Below are positions 25,202-33,973 of a DNA stretch of 64,000 bases, piece by piece. Every line of letters starts with the position of its first letter. Within the stretch, counting starts at the first letter, position 1. Source of the stretch: Hymenobacter polaris (GTDB taxonomy: Bacteria > Bacteroidota > Bacteroidia > Cytophagales > Hymenobacteraceae). The stretch spans positions 868,001 through 932,000 of the forward strand of contig NZ_JABBGH010000002.1 of assembly GCF_012927305.1 (NCBI RefSeq), read 5' to 3'. The translations under genes were made by a program, and so were the position numbers. The notes under the pieces were generated by a model, which saw nothing but the letters and a program-made list of their open reading frames with translations, did no database searches and was not told the DNA's origin.

Positions 25202-26251
25202 CTACTCAAAATCCAGATGCTTATTAAAGAACGGCAGCACATGCTGATACACCCGCCCGGTGGGCCCCATGATGCGGCTGCCGTGGGTGCCCTGGTACTC
25301 CTCGGCCGTGTGCGGCAGGCCGAATACCGTGAGCAAGTTGCTGAACTGGTGGCAGGTAGGCGGAATGTGCTTCACCTCGTCCTGGGCGCCCCAGTCGAAG
25401 GCGAAGCCGCGCAGCTGGCGCAGGGCAGCGGCGTGGGTGGGCAGGGTGTAGAGGGGCGTCTGGGGCACGCTGCGGGCCAGCACGGCATCGCGCCGGGCCA
25501 GGCTGTCGGCGCCGAGCGAGCCGGGCAGGTCGGCGCCGAAGGGCTTAGCGGCGGGGTCGGGCGTGAAGGCGCGGGCGCCCGAAATGACGGACAGCACGGC
25601 GTGGTTGCCCAGTACGTCGGCCATGCTGCGGGCCCGGAGCGCCGCCCCTAGGCCCGGCCCCGGCGTGTAGCTGGGGTGCGGGCCCAGCAGCGCCGGGCTC
25701 AGGGCGTAGGCGGCCGCCCAGGTGCCGGGGTAGGCCAGGGCCAGGCGCACGGTGCCGCCGCCGCCCATCGAGTGGCCGGCCAGGCCGCGGCTGCCGGGCT
25801 TGGCCAGCGTGCGGAAGTTCTTGTCGATAAATGCCACCAACTCGCGGGCCGTGAAGTCGCCCCAGGGTCCGTTGGTGGCCGAGTTAACGTACCAGCTACC
25901 GCCAAAGCGCGTCTGCTCGTCGGGCACCACCATAATGAAGGGCCGGATTTGCCCGGCGGCGATGGCCTGGTCGAGCAGCGCCTTCATGCCGTCCTGGTTG
26001 AAAATCAGGCTGTCATTCCACGTAAAGCCGTGCAGAAAGTACACCACCGGGTAGCGCTTGCCGGGGCTGGCGTCGTAGCCGGCCGGCAGGTACACGCTCA
26101 CCCGGCGCCTAGGGTTCTCGCCGCCGGGGTTGCCGCGCAGCAGCTTCGAGTCGAGGTGCGTGACGACGAGCCGCCCGGCCGCCGGGGCCGTTTGGGCGCG
26201 GGCGGGGCCTAGGGCGGCGAGGAGCAGCAGGAGGCAGAATAGACGGCGCAC
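25202..26251 (-). CDS. Secreted alpha/beta hydrolase, esterase family
   Basis: The 349-residue protein (GTG start at 26251) has a signal peptide ending near ARAQ and an alpha/beta hydrolase fold with YFLHGF forming the oxyanion region near residue 70, the nucleophile elbow GHSMGGGG near residue 160 and a late histidine in GTHGS. It belongs to the esterase D/putative feruloyl esterase group, which removes acyl or aromatic ester groups from polysaccharides. Position among GH5 and GH30 genes supports a role in de-esterifying the same substrate. Confidence 0.87.
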   Translation of the reverse strand: MRRLFCLLLLLAALGPARAQTAPAAGRLVVTHLDSKLLRGNPGGENPRRRVSVYLPAGYDASPGKRYPVVYFLHGFTWNDSLIFNQDGMKALLDQAIAAGQIRPFIMVVPDEQTRFGGSWYVNSATNGPWGDFTARELVAFIDKNFRTLAKPGSRGLAGHSMGGGGTVRLALAYPGTWAAAYALSPALLGPHPSYTPGPGLGAALRARSMADVLGNHAVLSVISGARAFTPDPAAKPFGADLPGSLGADSLARRDAVLARSVPQTPLYTLPTHAAALRQLRGFAFDWGAQDEVKHIPPTCHQFSNLLTVFGLPHTAEEYQGTHGSRIMGPTGRVYQHVLPFFNKHLDFE

Positions 26252-26268
26252 AGATTAGCAGTTGAAAA

Positions 26269-26379
26269 AAAGGCGGTCATGCTGAGCTTGCCGAAGCATC
26301 TCTACCGCGCAAGTAGAACCAATGTCAAGAGTTAGTTACGCAGTAGAGATGCTTCGGCAAGCTCAGCATGACCGCCTTT
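26269..26379. repeat. Family A inverted repeat, 37-bp perfect arms
   Basis: The arms at 26269-26305 and 26343-26379 are exact reverse complements with core TGAGCTTGCCGAAGCATC. The flanking bases GGCGGTC and GACCGCC differ from the copy at 490-583, but are again complementary between the arms. Confidence 0.92.
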
Positions 26380-26392
26380 CTTGATTTTTATA

Positions 26393-27691
26393 TTACCGCT
26401 TCAATTCCGCTCCTAGGGCCTTCACCACGCCTTCGTTGGGCACGCAGTTCTTAAACTTGATGTCTTCCAGAATCACCGGTAGGTCGGCGGCACTTTTTAC
26501 GTCCACCAGGTAGGGGGGCTTGATGCGCAGCAGCGAGGCAATGGGCTGGTCGGAGAAGCGCTTGTAAGTCCAGTTGCACCAGCCGATGCCGGCGGCGTTG
26601 AGGTTGCGGGCGGCCTCGCCCATCCACTCGGGCGAGTTCTCGCCGGTTTCGCCCACCCACACCGGCACCTGCTGTGCCTGCCGGAAAGCCACCAAGTTGC
26701 CGATGGCGCCGAGCTGGTTGGCGTCGGGGTTGCTGGCATCGGGCGCGTTGCTGAGCGGGTACTTGGGCAGGATGCTGTAGCGGTGCGAGTTGTACACCAG
26801 GTTCTGGTGGTGCGTGAAGCTACTGGGCAGCAGCTCGTTGTAGTTGTTGCCGAAGCCGTTGCCTTCCAGCAGCAGCAGGTGCTCGTCGCCCTGGGCCCGC
26901 ACGGTGTTGATGAGCCGCTCCAGCATGGTGTGGATGGCCGCGTTGCCGCCGGGCACGTTGTTGGGCTCGTTCACGAGGTCATACATGGCAATGCGGCCGT
27001 CGTTTTTGTAGCGCTTCGCCAGCGTGGCCCACAGCTCATTGGTGATGGTCTGGTACACCGGCTCGTTCCAGAAGTCGTTGGGCTGCAGCGCGTCGGCAAT
27101 GTTGGTATCGGTGCCCTGGGCGCCGGGCGCGGCGTGCAAATCCAGCACTACGTAGAGCTTATTGGCCGCGCACCACCCTAGGGTCTGGTCGATGAGCCGG
27201 ATGGCGTCGAGCTGCTCGGGCTTCCGAAACAGCTCGCCCTGCTGCTGCCACTCGCGCAGCTTGGCCACGTAGTCGGCGTAGGGCACCGTGCCCTTGATGA
27301 CCCCGTTGCGCACCGCCCGCTGCTGGGCGGTCAGAAACAGCTCGTAGTGCAGTGGCAGGCGCACGCAGTTGAAGCCCTGCTGCGCGATGTAGTCGATGTC
27401 GGCCTTGGTGATGAAAGTGGCGCGCCACTGCTGGTAGAACTTCTCCACCGCCGCCTCGCTCAGGCCCGCGCCGTAGAGCACCTTCTTCACCGAGCCCTGG
27501 GTGCCACCGTAGCCGGGCTTCATCATGTAGCCCTCTTGCAGCAGCCAGCCGCCCACGTTCATGCCCTGCAGCAGCACGTCGCGGTGCTGGGCATCCACGA
27601 TTTTGGGGCCTTCGGCGCGCAGCAGCGGGGCGGTGGTGGTTTGGGCCAGGGCGGGGAGGGCGGCGAGGAAAAGGAACGGGAGGAGTTTCAT
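26393..27691 (-). CDS. Glycoside hydrolase family 5 (cellulase-like), secreted
   Basis: The 432-residue protein has a short signal peptide (KLLPFLFLAALPALAQ) and a (beta/alpha)8 barrel with GH5 features: MNVGGWLLQEGYM near the N terminus, LVNEPNN with the acid/base glutamate around residue 240 and VGETGENSPEW with the nucleophile glutamate around residue 350. GH5 enzymes cleave beta-linked glucans, mannans or related chains with retention. No carbohydrate-binding module or lipobox is visible, so it is probably periplasmic or secreted. Next to three GH30 genes, a beta-glucan substrate is likely. Confidence 0.92.
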   Translation of the reverse strand: MKLLPFLFLAALPALAQTTTAPLLRAEGPKIVDAQHRDVLLQGMNVGGWLLQEGYMMKPGYGGTQGSVKKVLYGAGLSEAAVEKFYQQWRATFITKADIDYIAQQGFNCVRLPLHYELFLTAQQRAVRNGVIKGTVPYADYVAKLREWQQQGELFRKPEQLDAIRLIDQTLGWCAANKLYVVLDLHAAPGAQGTDTNIADALQPNDFWNEPVYQTITNELWATLAKRYKNDGRIAMYDLVNEPNNVPGGNAAIHTMLERLINTVRAQGDEHLLLLEGNGFGNNYNELLPSSFTHHQNLVYNSHRYSILPKYPLSNAPDASNPDANQLGAIGNLVAFRQAQQVPVWVGETGENSPEWMGEAARNLNAAGIGWCNWTYKRFSDQPIASLLRIKPPYLVDVKSAADLPVILEDIKFKNCVPNEGVVKALGAELKR

Positions 27692-27715
27692 GGGAAAAGT
27701 CTTGTTCTGACGAAA

Positions 27716-27829
27716 GGCCTCACCCCCCGGCCCCCTCTCCTTCAGAGAGGGGGAGCCTGACGCCTACCAACGTTAGGCTTGTGCTGTGGCTCCCCCTCTC
27801 TGAAGGAGAGGGGGCCGGGGGGTGAGGCC
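27716..27829. repeat. Family D1 inverted repeat, 42-bp perfect arms
   Basis: The arms at 27716-27757 and 27788-27829 are exact reverse complements (GGCCTCACCCCCCGGCCCCC at the outer end) with a 30-base loop. It lies between the first GH30 and the GH5 gene. D1, D2 and D3 share the pattern C-rich block, CCCTCTCC or CCCTCCCC, then a purine mirror, but are not simple copies of each other. Confidence 0.92.
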
Positions 27830-27837
27830 CCTCATTG

Positions 27838-29292
27838 CTAGTTAACCACATACGTGGCCATGGAGTGGGCGGGGCTGGTGGTGGCCACGGCCTGGCCCTT
27901 TATCCAGAGCTGAAACTCCTGGGGCTGGTCGCCGCGGTTCATCACCACCACGGCCAGCTTGCCGTCGGTGTTCTGGAAGGCGGTGGCTTGCAGCCAGTCG
28001 CGGTTGGTGCTCACGGCCACGCGCTTGGCGCCGGGGCGGATAAACTTCGAGAAGTGCCCGATGTAGTAGTAGGCGTTGGTATAAATCAGCTCGCCGGTGC
28101 GCAGGTCGGCGTGCACCGGGGCAAAGCAGAAGTTGCCCACGTGGTTGGGGCCGCCCTGCTCGTCGAGCAGGATGTTCCAGTCGGTCCAGCCCGCCGTGCC
28201 GGCGTTGAAGTCATTAATCATCGAGTAGCCGTAGCGCTCGCCCAGGCGCCACTCCTTCACTTGGTCGAGCTTGAAGTTCTCGACGCAGCCCTCGGTGAAG
28301 AACAGCTGCTTATCGGGATACATCTCGTGCACGCGCGCCACGTTGCCAAACAGCATGCCGCTGCCGGTCCAGGTTTCGTACCAGTGGTAGCCCAGGCCCC
28401 AGAGGTACTTGGCGCTCTCGGGGTCGTCGAACACGGCGCTGGCCCGCTGCTGCACCAGGTCGCGGTTGTGGTCCCAGGCCATGAGCTTCTTATCGCTCAG
28501 CCCGTTTTTCTGCAGCGTGGGCCCTAGGAAACCCTTCACGAAGTCGCGCTCCTCCTCGGCCGTGTACACGCACGACTCCCACTTCTGGGTGGCCATCTCT
28601 TCGTTTTGCACTGTGAGGCCCCACACCGGCACGCCTAGCCTCTCGTAGGCCTGCACAAACTTCACGAAGTGCTCGGCCCAGGCCTGGCGGTACTCGGGCA
28701 GCAGGTGGCCGCCGTGCAGCAGGTCGTGGTTGGTTTTCATCCAGGCCGGGGGCGTCCAGGGGCTGGCAAAGAGCGTGAGCTGGCCGCCCGCCGCCGCCGT
28801 GGCCTGCTTGATGAGCGGCAGCTTGTACTTCTCGTCGTGCTTCACGCTGAACGACTTAAGACTCTTGTCGTTGTCCTTCACATACGTGTAGCTGTCGCTC
28901 GAAAAGTCGCAGCTGCCGATGTTGGTGCGGGCCAGCGTGTAGCCGATGCCGGCCGTAGGGCTGTAGTAGGCTTGCAGCAACTCCTGCTGCTTGGCCTTGG
29001 GCAGCTTGGCAAACACCTCGGCCGAGGCATCCGTCAGCGCCCCCCCGATGCCCACCAGCGTCTGAAACTGGCGCTCGGGGTTCACGAATACGCACACCTG
29101 GGTTTCCACCGGCTGGCCCACTTCCTTGAACGGGAGGGCGCCGCCGGCCGCCAGGCGCTGGTCGGTGCCCTGGGCGGTGGTGTACACCTGGGCCGATTTG
29201 CCGGCGGCCGAGTAGGTGGTTTGGGCCGCGGCCGGCTGGGCGAGCCCTAAGGCCGCTAGCAGCCCTAGGGCGGGTAAAAAATGCTTGGTCAT
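27838..29292 (-). CDS. Glycoside hydrolase family 30, enzyme 1
   Basis: The ATG at 29292 gives 484 residues with a signal peptide (HFLPALGLLAALGLAQPAAAQ); a longer frame from 29361 would read the family A repeat. The (beta/alpha)8 catalytic domain has the acid/base glutamate in TVQNEEM (about residue 229) and the nucleophile in FFTEGCVE (about 333), and the C-terminal beta domain ends near residue 480. GH30 members include beta-glucosylceramidases, endo-beta-1,6-glucanases and xylanases. This copy is more distant from the other two in the locus, so it may act on another linkage or chain length. Confidence 0.9.
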   Translation of the reverse strand: MTKHFLPALGLLAALGLAQPAAAQTTYSAAGKSAQVYTTAQGTDQRLAAGGALPFKEVGQPVETQVCVFVNPERQFQTLVGIGGALTDASAEVFAKLPKAKQQELLQAYYSPTAGIGYTLARTNIGSCDFSSDSYTYVKDNDKSLKSFSVKHDEKYKLPLIKQATAAAGGQLTLFASPWTPPAWMKTNHDLLHGGHLLPEYRQAWAEHFVKFVQAYERLGVPVWGLTVQNEEMATQKWESCVYTAEEERDFVKGFLGPTLQKNGLSDKKLMAWDHNRDLVQQRASAVFDDPESAKYLWGLGYHWYETWTGSGMLFGNVARVHEMYPDKQLFFTEGCVENFKLDQVKEWRLGERYGYSMINDFNAGTAGWTDWNILLDEQGGPNHVGNFCFAPVHADLRTGELIYTNAYYYIGHFSKFIRPGAKRVAVSTNRDWLQATAFQNTDGKLAVVVMNRGDQPQEFQLWIKGQAVATTSPAHSMATYVVN

Positions 29293-29331
29293 GAAAAGAA
29301 GAGGGGGGTGGGAAAAGTGGTTAGGTGTAAC

Positions 29332-29440
29332 AAGAACGTCATGCTGAGCTTGCCGAAGCATCTCTAGCGCGTAAGTGACTCCTGACGTTAGGATTACCTA
29401 CGCGGTAGAGATGCTTCGACAAGCTCAGCATGACGTTCTT
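29332..29440. repeat. Family A inverted repeat, 35-bp arms with one mismatch
   Basis: Arms at 29332-29366 and 29406-29440 pair with a single mismatch (TTGCCGAAGC against GCTTCGACAA). The right arm therefore contains TTCGACAAGCTCAG, the widespread REP-like form. The loop matches that of the 22.97 kb copy (CTGACGTTAGGATTAC). Confidence 0.9.
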
Positions 29441-29456
29441 TTCCGGGCACGGTCAG

Positions 29457-30929
29457 CTACCACACATACGTAGCCACCGCGCCGGCGTAGAGCGACGTGC
29501 TCACCACCTTGCCTTTGTACTGAATATTGAAGGCCTGCTGGGTGTTACCCGTGTTCAGCACCACCAGGCAGCGCTTGCCGTTGGGGGTTTTGTAGGCTAC
29601 GTTGGGCAGGTTGGCGGGCAGGTTGGTCGCCACGCGCACCGAGCCGGGCCGCACAAACTTGCTGCTGTGGGCCACCGTGTAGTAGGCCGGGTTGCGCGTT
29701 ACCTGGTCGCCGCTGATGGTGACGGCCCCCAGGCACTGGGTGCAGCCGCCGTTGGTGTGCGGGCCGTAGGTGGCGTCGGTGGCCAGGTTCCACTCCAGCA
29801 CGGCCTTGGCCCAGTTGCGCGAGGCCCCAATCTCCAGGTTGTTCACGTGGTAGCTGAGGTCGCTGGCGAAATTGCCGGGCGCCTGCGTCCACTGCTCGGT
29901 GAAGTACACGTTCTTATCGGGAAAGGCATTGTGCACCGGGGTGAGGGCGTCGATGGTGCCGCCGTAGAGGTGAAAGGCCGAGCCATCGACGTAGGGGTTG
30001 GCCTGGGCGTCGGCCAGCACCGCCTCGGGGTAGTCGGGCCGGTCGCAGTTGTGGTCGTAGGCAATAATCTTGGTATTGATGCCCGCCGCCTTGAACGCCG
30101 GCCCCACGTTGTTCTTGATGAAGGTGGTTTGCTCGGCCGCGCTCATCAGCATGCTCGGGTTGTTGCCCCCGTAAAGGGGCTCGTTCTGCAGCGTCACCGC
30201 GTCGATGGTGATGCCCGCCGCCCGCATCCCCTGAATGTACTTGACGAAGTACCGGGCGTAGGCGTCGTAGTACTGCGGCAGCAGTGAGCCCCCCACGGGG
30301 TTGTTGTTGCTTTTCATCCACGAGGGGGCCGTCCAGGGCGAGCCCAGGATTTTGATGTTCGGGTTCACGGCCAGAATCTCCTTCAGCACCGGAATGAAGT
30401 ACGCCTGGTCGGGCGCCAAACTGAAGCTGGCCAGCGTGGGGTCGGGCGTGCCCGCGTCGTCGTAGGTATACACCTGGTCGTTGAGGTCCGAGGCCCCGAT
30501 GCTCACGCGCAGGTAGCTCACCCCTAGGGAGGTGCTATCGGTAGCAAACAACTCCTTGATGAGCGCGGCCCGCGCCGAAGCGCTCATCTTGCTCATCACC
30601 TGGGCGCTGCCCCCGGTCAGGCAGTAGCCAAAGCCATCCATCGTCTGGTAGGTCTGGGTGGTATCGACCGCAATGGTGGGGTTCTGGTTGGTGTTGGCCG
30701 CAAACTGCAGGCTCACCTGCTGGCGATTGAACAGGGCGCCCCGGTCGGAGGTGGTCAGCCACACGGCCACCTGCGACGAGGTGGTGGGCGTAGGGGTGGG
30801 CGTGGGCGTAGGGGTCGGCGTGGGCGTCACGGGGTCGCCGCCGCTGCTTTTGCAGGCCCCGGCCAGCAGGGCCAGCGAAGCCAGCAAAAGCGCCGGCCGG
30901 CGCCAGCGGGTGAGGGTGGGAAAAGGCAT
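29457..30929 (-). CDS. Glycoside hydrolase family 30, enzyme 2 (lipoprotein)
   Basis: The 490-residue protein starts with a lipoprotein signal (LASLALLAGACKSS, lipid-modified cysteine near residue 26) followed by a Thr-Pro linker of about 14 residues, then the GH30 barrel with acid/base glutamate in LQNEPLYGG (about residue 249) and nucleophile in YFTEQWTQ (about 344), and a C-terminal beta domain. It is a closer paralogue of enzyme 3 than of enzyme 1 and resembles the beta-1,6-glucanase branch. The lipid anchor and linker place it at the outer membrane surface, where it could cut the polymer before SusCD import. Confidence 0.92.
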   Translation of the reverse strand: MPFPTLTRWRRPALLLASLALLAGACKSSGGDPVTPTPTPTPTPTPTPTTSSQVAVWLTTSDRGALFNRQQVSLQFAANTNQNPTIAVDTTQTYQTMDGFGYCLTGGSAQVMSKMSASARAALIKELFATDSTSLGVSYLRVSIGASDLNDQVYTYDDAGTPDPTLASFSLAPDQAYFIPVLKEILAVNPNIKILGSPWTAPSWMKSNNNPVGGSLLPQYYDAYARYFVKYIQGMRAAGITIDAVTLQNEPLYGGNNPSMLMSAAEQTTFIKNNVGPAFKAAGINTKIIAYDHNCDRPDYPEAVLADAQANPYVDGSAFHLYGGTIDALTPVHNAFPDKNVYFTEQWTQAPGNFASDLSYHVNNLEIGASRNWAKAVLEWNLATDATYGPHTNGGCTQCLGAVTISGDQVTRNPAYYTVAHSSKFVRPGSVRVATNLPANLPNVAYKTPNGKRCLVVLNTGNTQQAFNIQYKGKVVSTSLYAGAVATYVW

Positions 30930-31043
30930 GGGAGGCTAGGGGAAGGAAGTGGGTAAGTAGTAAATGAGTAAGTAGCTGTTTGTAAATAATTTATAGTTAT
31001 ATGTGGTGTGTCTGGCTGCTTGGTATAGCGCGGGCCGGCGCAA
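30930..31043. other. A/T-rich leader before GH30 enzyme 2
   Basis: About 110 bases of A/T-rich sequence rich in AGTAAGTAG-like units lie between the terminator at 31044-31081 and the GH30 lipoprotein gene. A separate promoter for this gene is likely because a terminator precedes it, but no convincing -33/-7 pair was found. Confidence 0.4.
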
Positions 31044-31081
31044 AAAAGTGCCCGCTGGCGGGGTAGCCAGCGGGCACTTTT
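31044..31081. terminator. Rho-independent terminator after the T9SS gene
   Basis: A perfect 16-bp stem, AAAAGTGCCCGCTGGC and its complement, around the loop GGGGTA, with T-rich ends on both strands. It lies directly after the stop codon of the T9SS protein gene (minus strand). Confidence 0.9.
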
Positions 31082-31083
31082 GG

Positions 31084-32178
31084 CTAGCGCACCACCACGC
31101 GCTGGGTGCTGAGCTGGTCGCCAGCCCGCACGTGCAGCAGGTACACGCCGGCGGCCAGGCGCTGCAGCGGCGCCAAGGCCAGGGTGTGCTCGCCCGCGGG
31201 CTGGGGGGCGCCGTCGAGCAGCGTGAGGGCAGGCTGGCCCAGGGTGTTGTAGGCCACTACGCTCACGGGGGCGCTGGCGCCGGCCACGGTGTAGCTCAGG
31301 CGGCTGTCGGCCCCTAGGGGGTTGGGGTAGGCGCTGGTGGCCAGGGTGCTGCTAGCCGCGCGGCTGACCAGCACGCCGGTGCCCACCTGGTAGGTGTAGT
31401 ACTGCTTGCCGGCAATGGTGGTGAAGTTGGGGTTGAGGCCCAGGTCGGTGGTTTGGCCCGCAATTTGGGGCAGCACGTCCGAGTAGAAGCCCTTGTCCGA
31501 GTCGCGCACGTAGCCCACCATCACGTTGATGTTGCTGCCCGCGGCGGCCCCCCCTAGGGCACTCAGCGGAATCGAAAACTCCCAGCCGGTGGTGGTATTG
31601 GCCGCCACGCTGCTCGACGTTTTATAGGCCGTAGTGGCCCCCGACGGGTCGTTGCCGTCCGAGGTGACGGTGCCATTCTTGCCGGCCGAGCCCATGTTCA
31701 CTTCCACGGGCGTGGCCACGGTGTAGTCGGCCCGGCTCAGGTACATGGCGCCCGGCTGGTCGTCGAGCGGCGAGGTAGTGATGCGGAACACGTAGTCCGT
31801 GTTGGGCAGGTCGAGGGTCGGCTTCTGGGTGAGCGGCGTGTTGCCCGACACGCCCGGCAGCGCCGTGCCAGCGGCCACGCCCGTTTTGCCCGGCACGTCC
31901 AAATACAGCAGCGTGTGGGTATACACCCCGCTGGCTTGCTCGGGCGTGCACACCACCAGCACGTTGAGGGTAGTGGCGGTGGTGCCCATATAGAGGGCTT
32001 TCAGGCCGCGGTCACTCACCGAGTGGGTGCCGGTGTAGGTGCCCACCAGCTGGTACTTGCCGGTGCCGGTGCCCAGCTCCGACGACCCTAGGGTACCATC
32101 GACGGTAAACTGCGCCTGAGCGCTGAAGCCGGCAGCCAGCAGGGCAGCCAGGGCAGAGAGGGTAAATGTGTTTTTCAT
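31084..32178 (-). CDS. T9SS-sorted secreted protein in the polysaccharide locus
   Basis: The 364-residue protein has a signal peptide ending at SAQAQ and a beta-rich body without a recognised enzyme motif. Its C-terminal region (about 285-364) has the T9SS type A pattern: SAYPNPLGADSRLSYTV, then VVAYNTLGQ and LAAGVYLLHVRAG. The N-terminal 250 residues contain many Thr/Gly/Ser strands with FTVDGTLGSSELG at the start, similar to domains found on sugar-binding surface proteins in this phylum. Placement between two GH30 genes suggests it binds the substrate at the surface (comparable to a SusE/F-like role); this is inference. Confidence 0.8.
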   Translation of the reverse strand: MKNTFTLSALAALLAAGFSAQAQFTVDGTLGSSELGTGTGKYQLVGTYTGTHSVSDRGLKALYMGTTATTLNVLVVCTPEQASGVYTHTLLYLDVPGKTGVAAGTALPGVSGNTPLTQKPTLDLPNTDYVFRITTSPLDDQPGAMYLSRADYTVATPVEVNMGSAGKNGTVTSDGNDPSGATTAYKTSSSVAANTTTGWEFSIPLSALGGAAAGSNINVMVGYVRDSDKGFYSDVLPQIAGQTTDLGLNPNFTTIAGKQYYTYQVGTGVLVSRAASSTLATSAYPNPLGADSRLSYTVAGASAPVSVVAYNTLGQPALTLLDGAPQPAGEHTLALAPLQRLAAGVYLLHVRAGDQLSTQRVVVR

Positions 32179-32242
32179 ACAACTGAGTGGGAAAAAAGGG
32201 TGAAAGGGAAACTAGTAGTAATTCAAAAATTGGCCCTAGGGC

Positions 32243-33673
32243 CTACCACACGTAGGTAGCCACCGCGCCGGCCGGCAGCGTGGCCGTGGCCGCGCGCGCG
32301 CCACCCGGCCGGATGCTGAAGGTCTGGGCCTGCTTCTGGTCGTTTTGCACCAGCAGCACGTGCTGGCCCTGGGGCGTGCGAAAAGCCACGTTGGGCAGGC
32401 CCGCCACCTCCGTCGAGCCCAGGCGCACCGAGCCGGTGGGCACAAACTTGCTGGCATGGGCCACCGTGTAGTAGGCCACGTTGCGCGTCACCTGGTCGCC
32501 GGGGGCCAGGGTGAGGGCCCCTAGGCACTCGGTGCAGCCGCCGGGCGTGTGGGGGTTTTGCTGCGGGTCGGCGGCCAGGTTCCACTCCAGCACGGCTTTG
32601 GCCCAGTTGCGCGGGGCCCCAATCTCTAGGTTCTTCACGTGCCAACCCAGGTTATCAGCAAAGGTTGATTTCGAGCCCGTCCACTGCTCAGTGAAGTACA
32701 CGTTCTTCTGCGGGTAGGCGTCGTGCACCTTGCTCAGGGCCGAAATAGGGCCGGCGTAGAGGTGGAAGGCCGAGCCATCGACGTAGGGGTTGGCCTGCGC
32801 ATTGCCCAGCACCGTGAGCGGGTACTCGGGCTTGTCACAGTTGTGGTCGTAGCAGATAATCTTGGTTTTGAGACCTGCCGCCTTGAGGGCCGGCCCCAGG
32901 TGCTGGCCGATAAACTCGGCCTGGGGCTCAGCCGTCATCAGCAGGCTGGGGTTGTTGCCGGGGTGCAGGGGCTCGTTTTGCACCGTCACGGCATCGAGCA
33001 CGATGCCCTGGGCGGCCATGCCCCGCAGGTACTTCACGAAGTACTGCGCGTAGGCGGGGTAAAACTCCGGCTTTAGCGAGCCGCCCTTGCTGGCCTCGTT
33101 GGTTTTCATCCAGGCCGGCGGGCTCCAGGGCGAGCCCAGCAGCTTGATGCCGGGCTGAATGGCTAGAATCTCCTTCAGCACCGGAATCAGGTGCTTTTCG
33201 TCAGGCGCCAGGCTGAAATGCGCCAGCGTGGGGTCGGTTTGGCCGGCGGGCAGGTCGTCGTAGCTAAACACGCTGGCGTCCAGGTCCGAGGCCCCGATGC
33301 TGACGCGCAGGTAGCTCACGCCAATGCCGCCGGGCCCCTGCCCAAACAGCTCGCGCAGCAGCTTGGCGCGGGCCGGGGCGCTCATGGCGTGCAGCAGCTC
33401 GGCGCTGCCCCCGGTCAGGCAGTAGCCAAAGCCGTCCATGGTTTGGAAGCGCTGGGCATCGTCCACCGCAATAACGCCCCCGTCGGCGGGTACGGCCTTA
33501 ACCCACGCCAGCGGCGCCTGAGGCTGCAGCAGCTGGGTTTGGTCGGGGGTAGTCAGCCAGCAGCTTACGCCGCCGGCGGGGCGCGCTGCCCGCGGGGCCT
33601 TTTGGGCGCGGGCGGGGCCTAGGGGCAGTAGCCCCAGCGCCAGCAAGCTATACCGGGCCAGCAAGTACTTCAT
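32243..33673 (-). CDS. Glycoside hydrolase family 30, enzyme 3
   Basis: The 476-residue protein has a signal peptide (YSLLALGLLPLGPARAQ) without lipobox, then a GH30 barrel with acid/base glutamate in VQNEPLHPG (about residue 233) and nucleophile in YFTEQWTG (about 328), followed by the C-terminal beta domain ending LPAGAVATYVW. It shares the ATYVW end and most blocks with enzyme 2, so the two are duplicates now separated by the T9SS gene and kept in different places: one lipid-anchored and this one periplasmic. Division into outer and inner cutting of the same glucan is a likely reason. Confidence 0.92.
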   Translation of the reverse strand: MKYLLARYSLLALGLLPLGPARAQKAPRAARPAGGVSCWLTTPDQTQLLQPQAPLAWVKAVPADGGVIAVDDAQRFQTMDGFGYCLTGGSAELLHAMSAPARAKLLRELFGQGPGGIGVSYLRVSIGASDLDASVFSYDDLPAGQTDPTLAHFSLAPDEKHLIPVLKEILAIQPGIKLLGSPWSPPAWMKTNEASKGGSLKPEFYPAYAQYFVKYLRGMAAQGIVLDAVTVQNEPLHPGNNPSLLMTAEPQAEFIGQHLGPALKAAGLKTKIICYDHNCDKPEYPLTVLGNAQANPYVDGSAFHLYAGPISALSKVHDAYPQKNVYFTEQWTGSKSTFADNLGWHVKNLEIGAPRNWAKAVLEWNLAADPQQNPHTPGGCTECLGALTLAPGDQVTRNVAYYTVAHASKFVPTGSVRLGSTEVAGLPNVAFRTPQGQHVLLVQNDQKQAQTFSIRPGGARAATATLPAGAVATYVW

Positions 33674-33973
33674 AACGAGCGGGAATTCAACGCCGGCCCT
33701 AGGGCCGGCCGTGGGAAAAAGGAGAAGTAAAACTGTATGCTATAAGGTGGTAGCTGAGATGCTGGGAGGGAAGCAAGCGAGCCGCCCGCCCGGCGACCAC
33801 CAAAAAATAGGTAAGCCACCGGCCCCCACCGGCCGGCGACCTACCTAGGCATACTGCCCAGGGACTAGAGGATTCTTTTCACTTTCCCCGCCCCCGCAGC
33901 AGCAGCCAACTTTTTTCAATTATCAGTGACCAATTATCAGTTAGCAGCCAAGCATTGCGCACTGCTAATTGAC
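33674..33973. other. 300-bp gap between GH30 enzyme 3 and SusD
   Basis: It holds a GCCGGCCCTAGGGCCGGC palindrome near 33695-33712, an imperfect hairpin around 33809-33846 (AGGTAAGCCACCGGC with GCCGGCGACCTACC) that could be an attenuator between susD and the enzyme gene, and a TTATCAG repeat block (33917-33958, CAATTATCAGTGACCAATTA) of the low-complexity type seen elsewhere. No gene was found. Confidence 0.55.

Noticed and set aside
19795-27829. CRISPR or insertion sequence origin for the repeated elements
   Set aside because: There are no regularly spaced direct repeats, no cas genes, no transposase frame and no clear target-site duplications; the structures are single hairpins in gaps.
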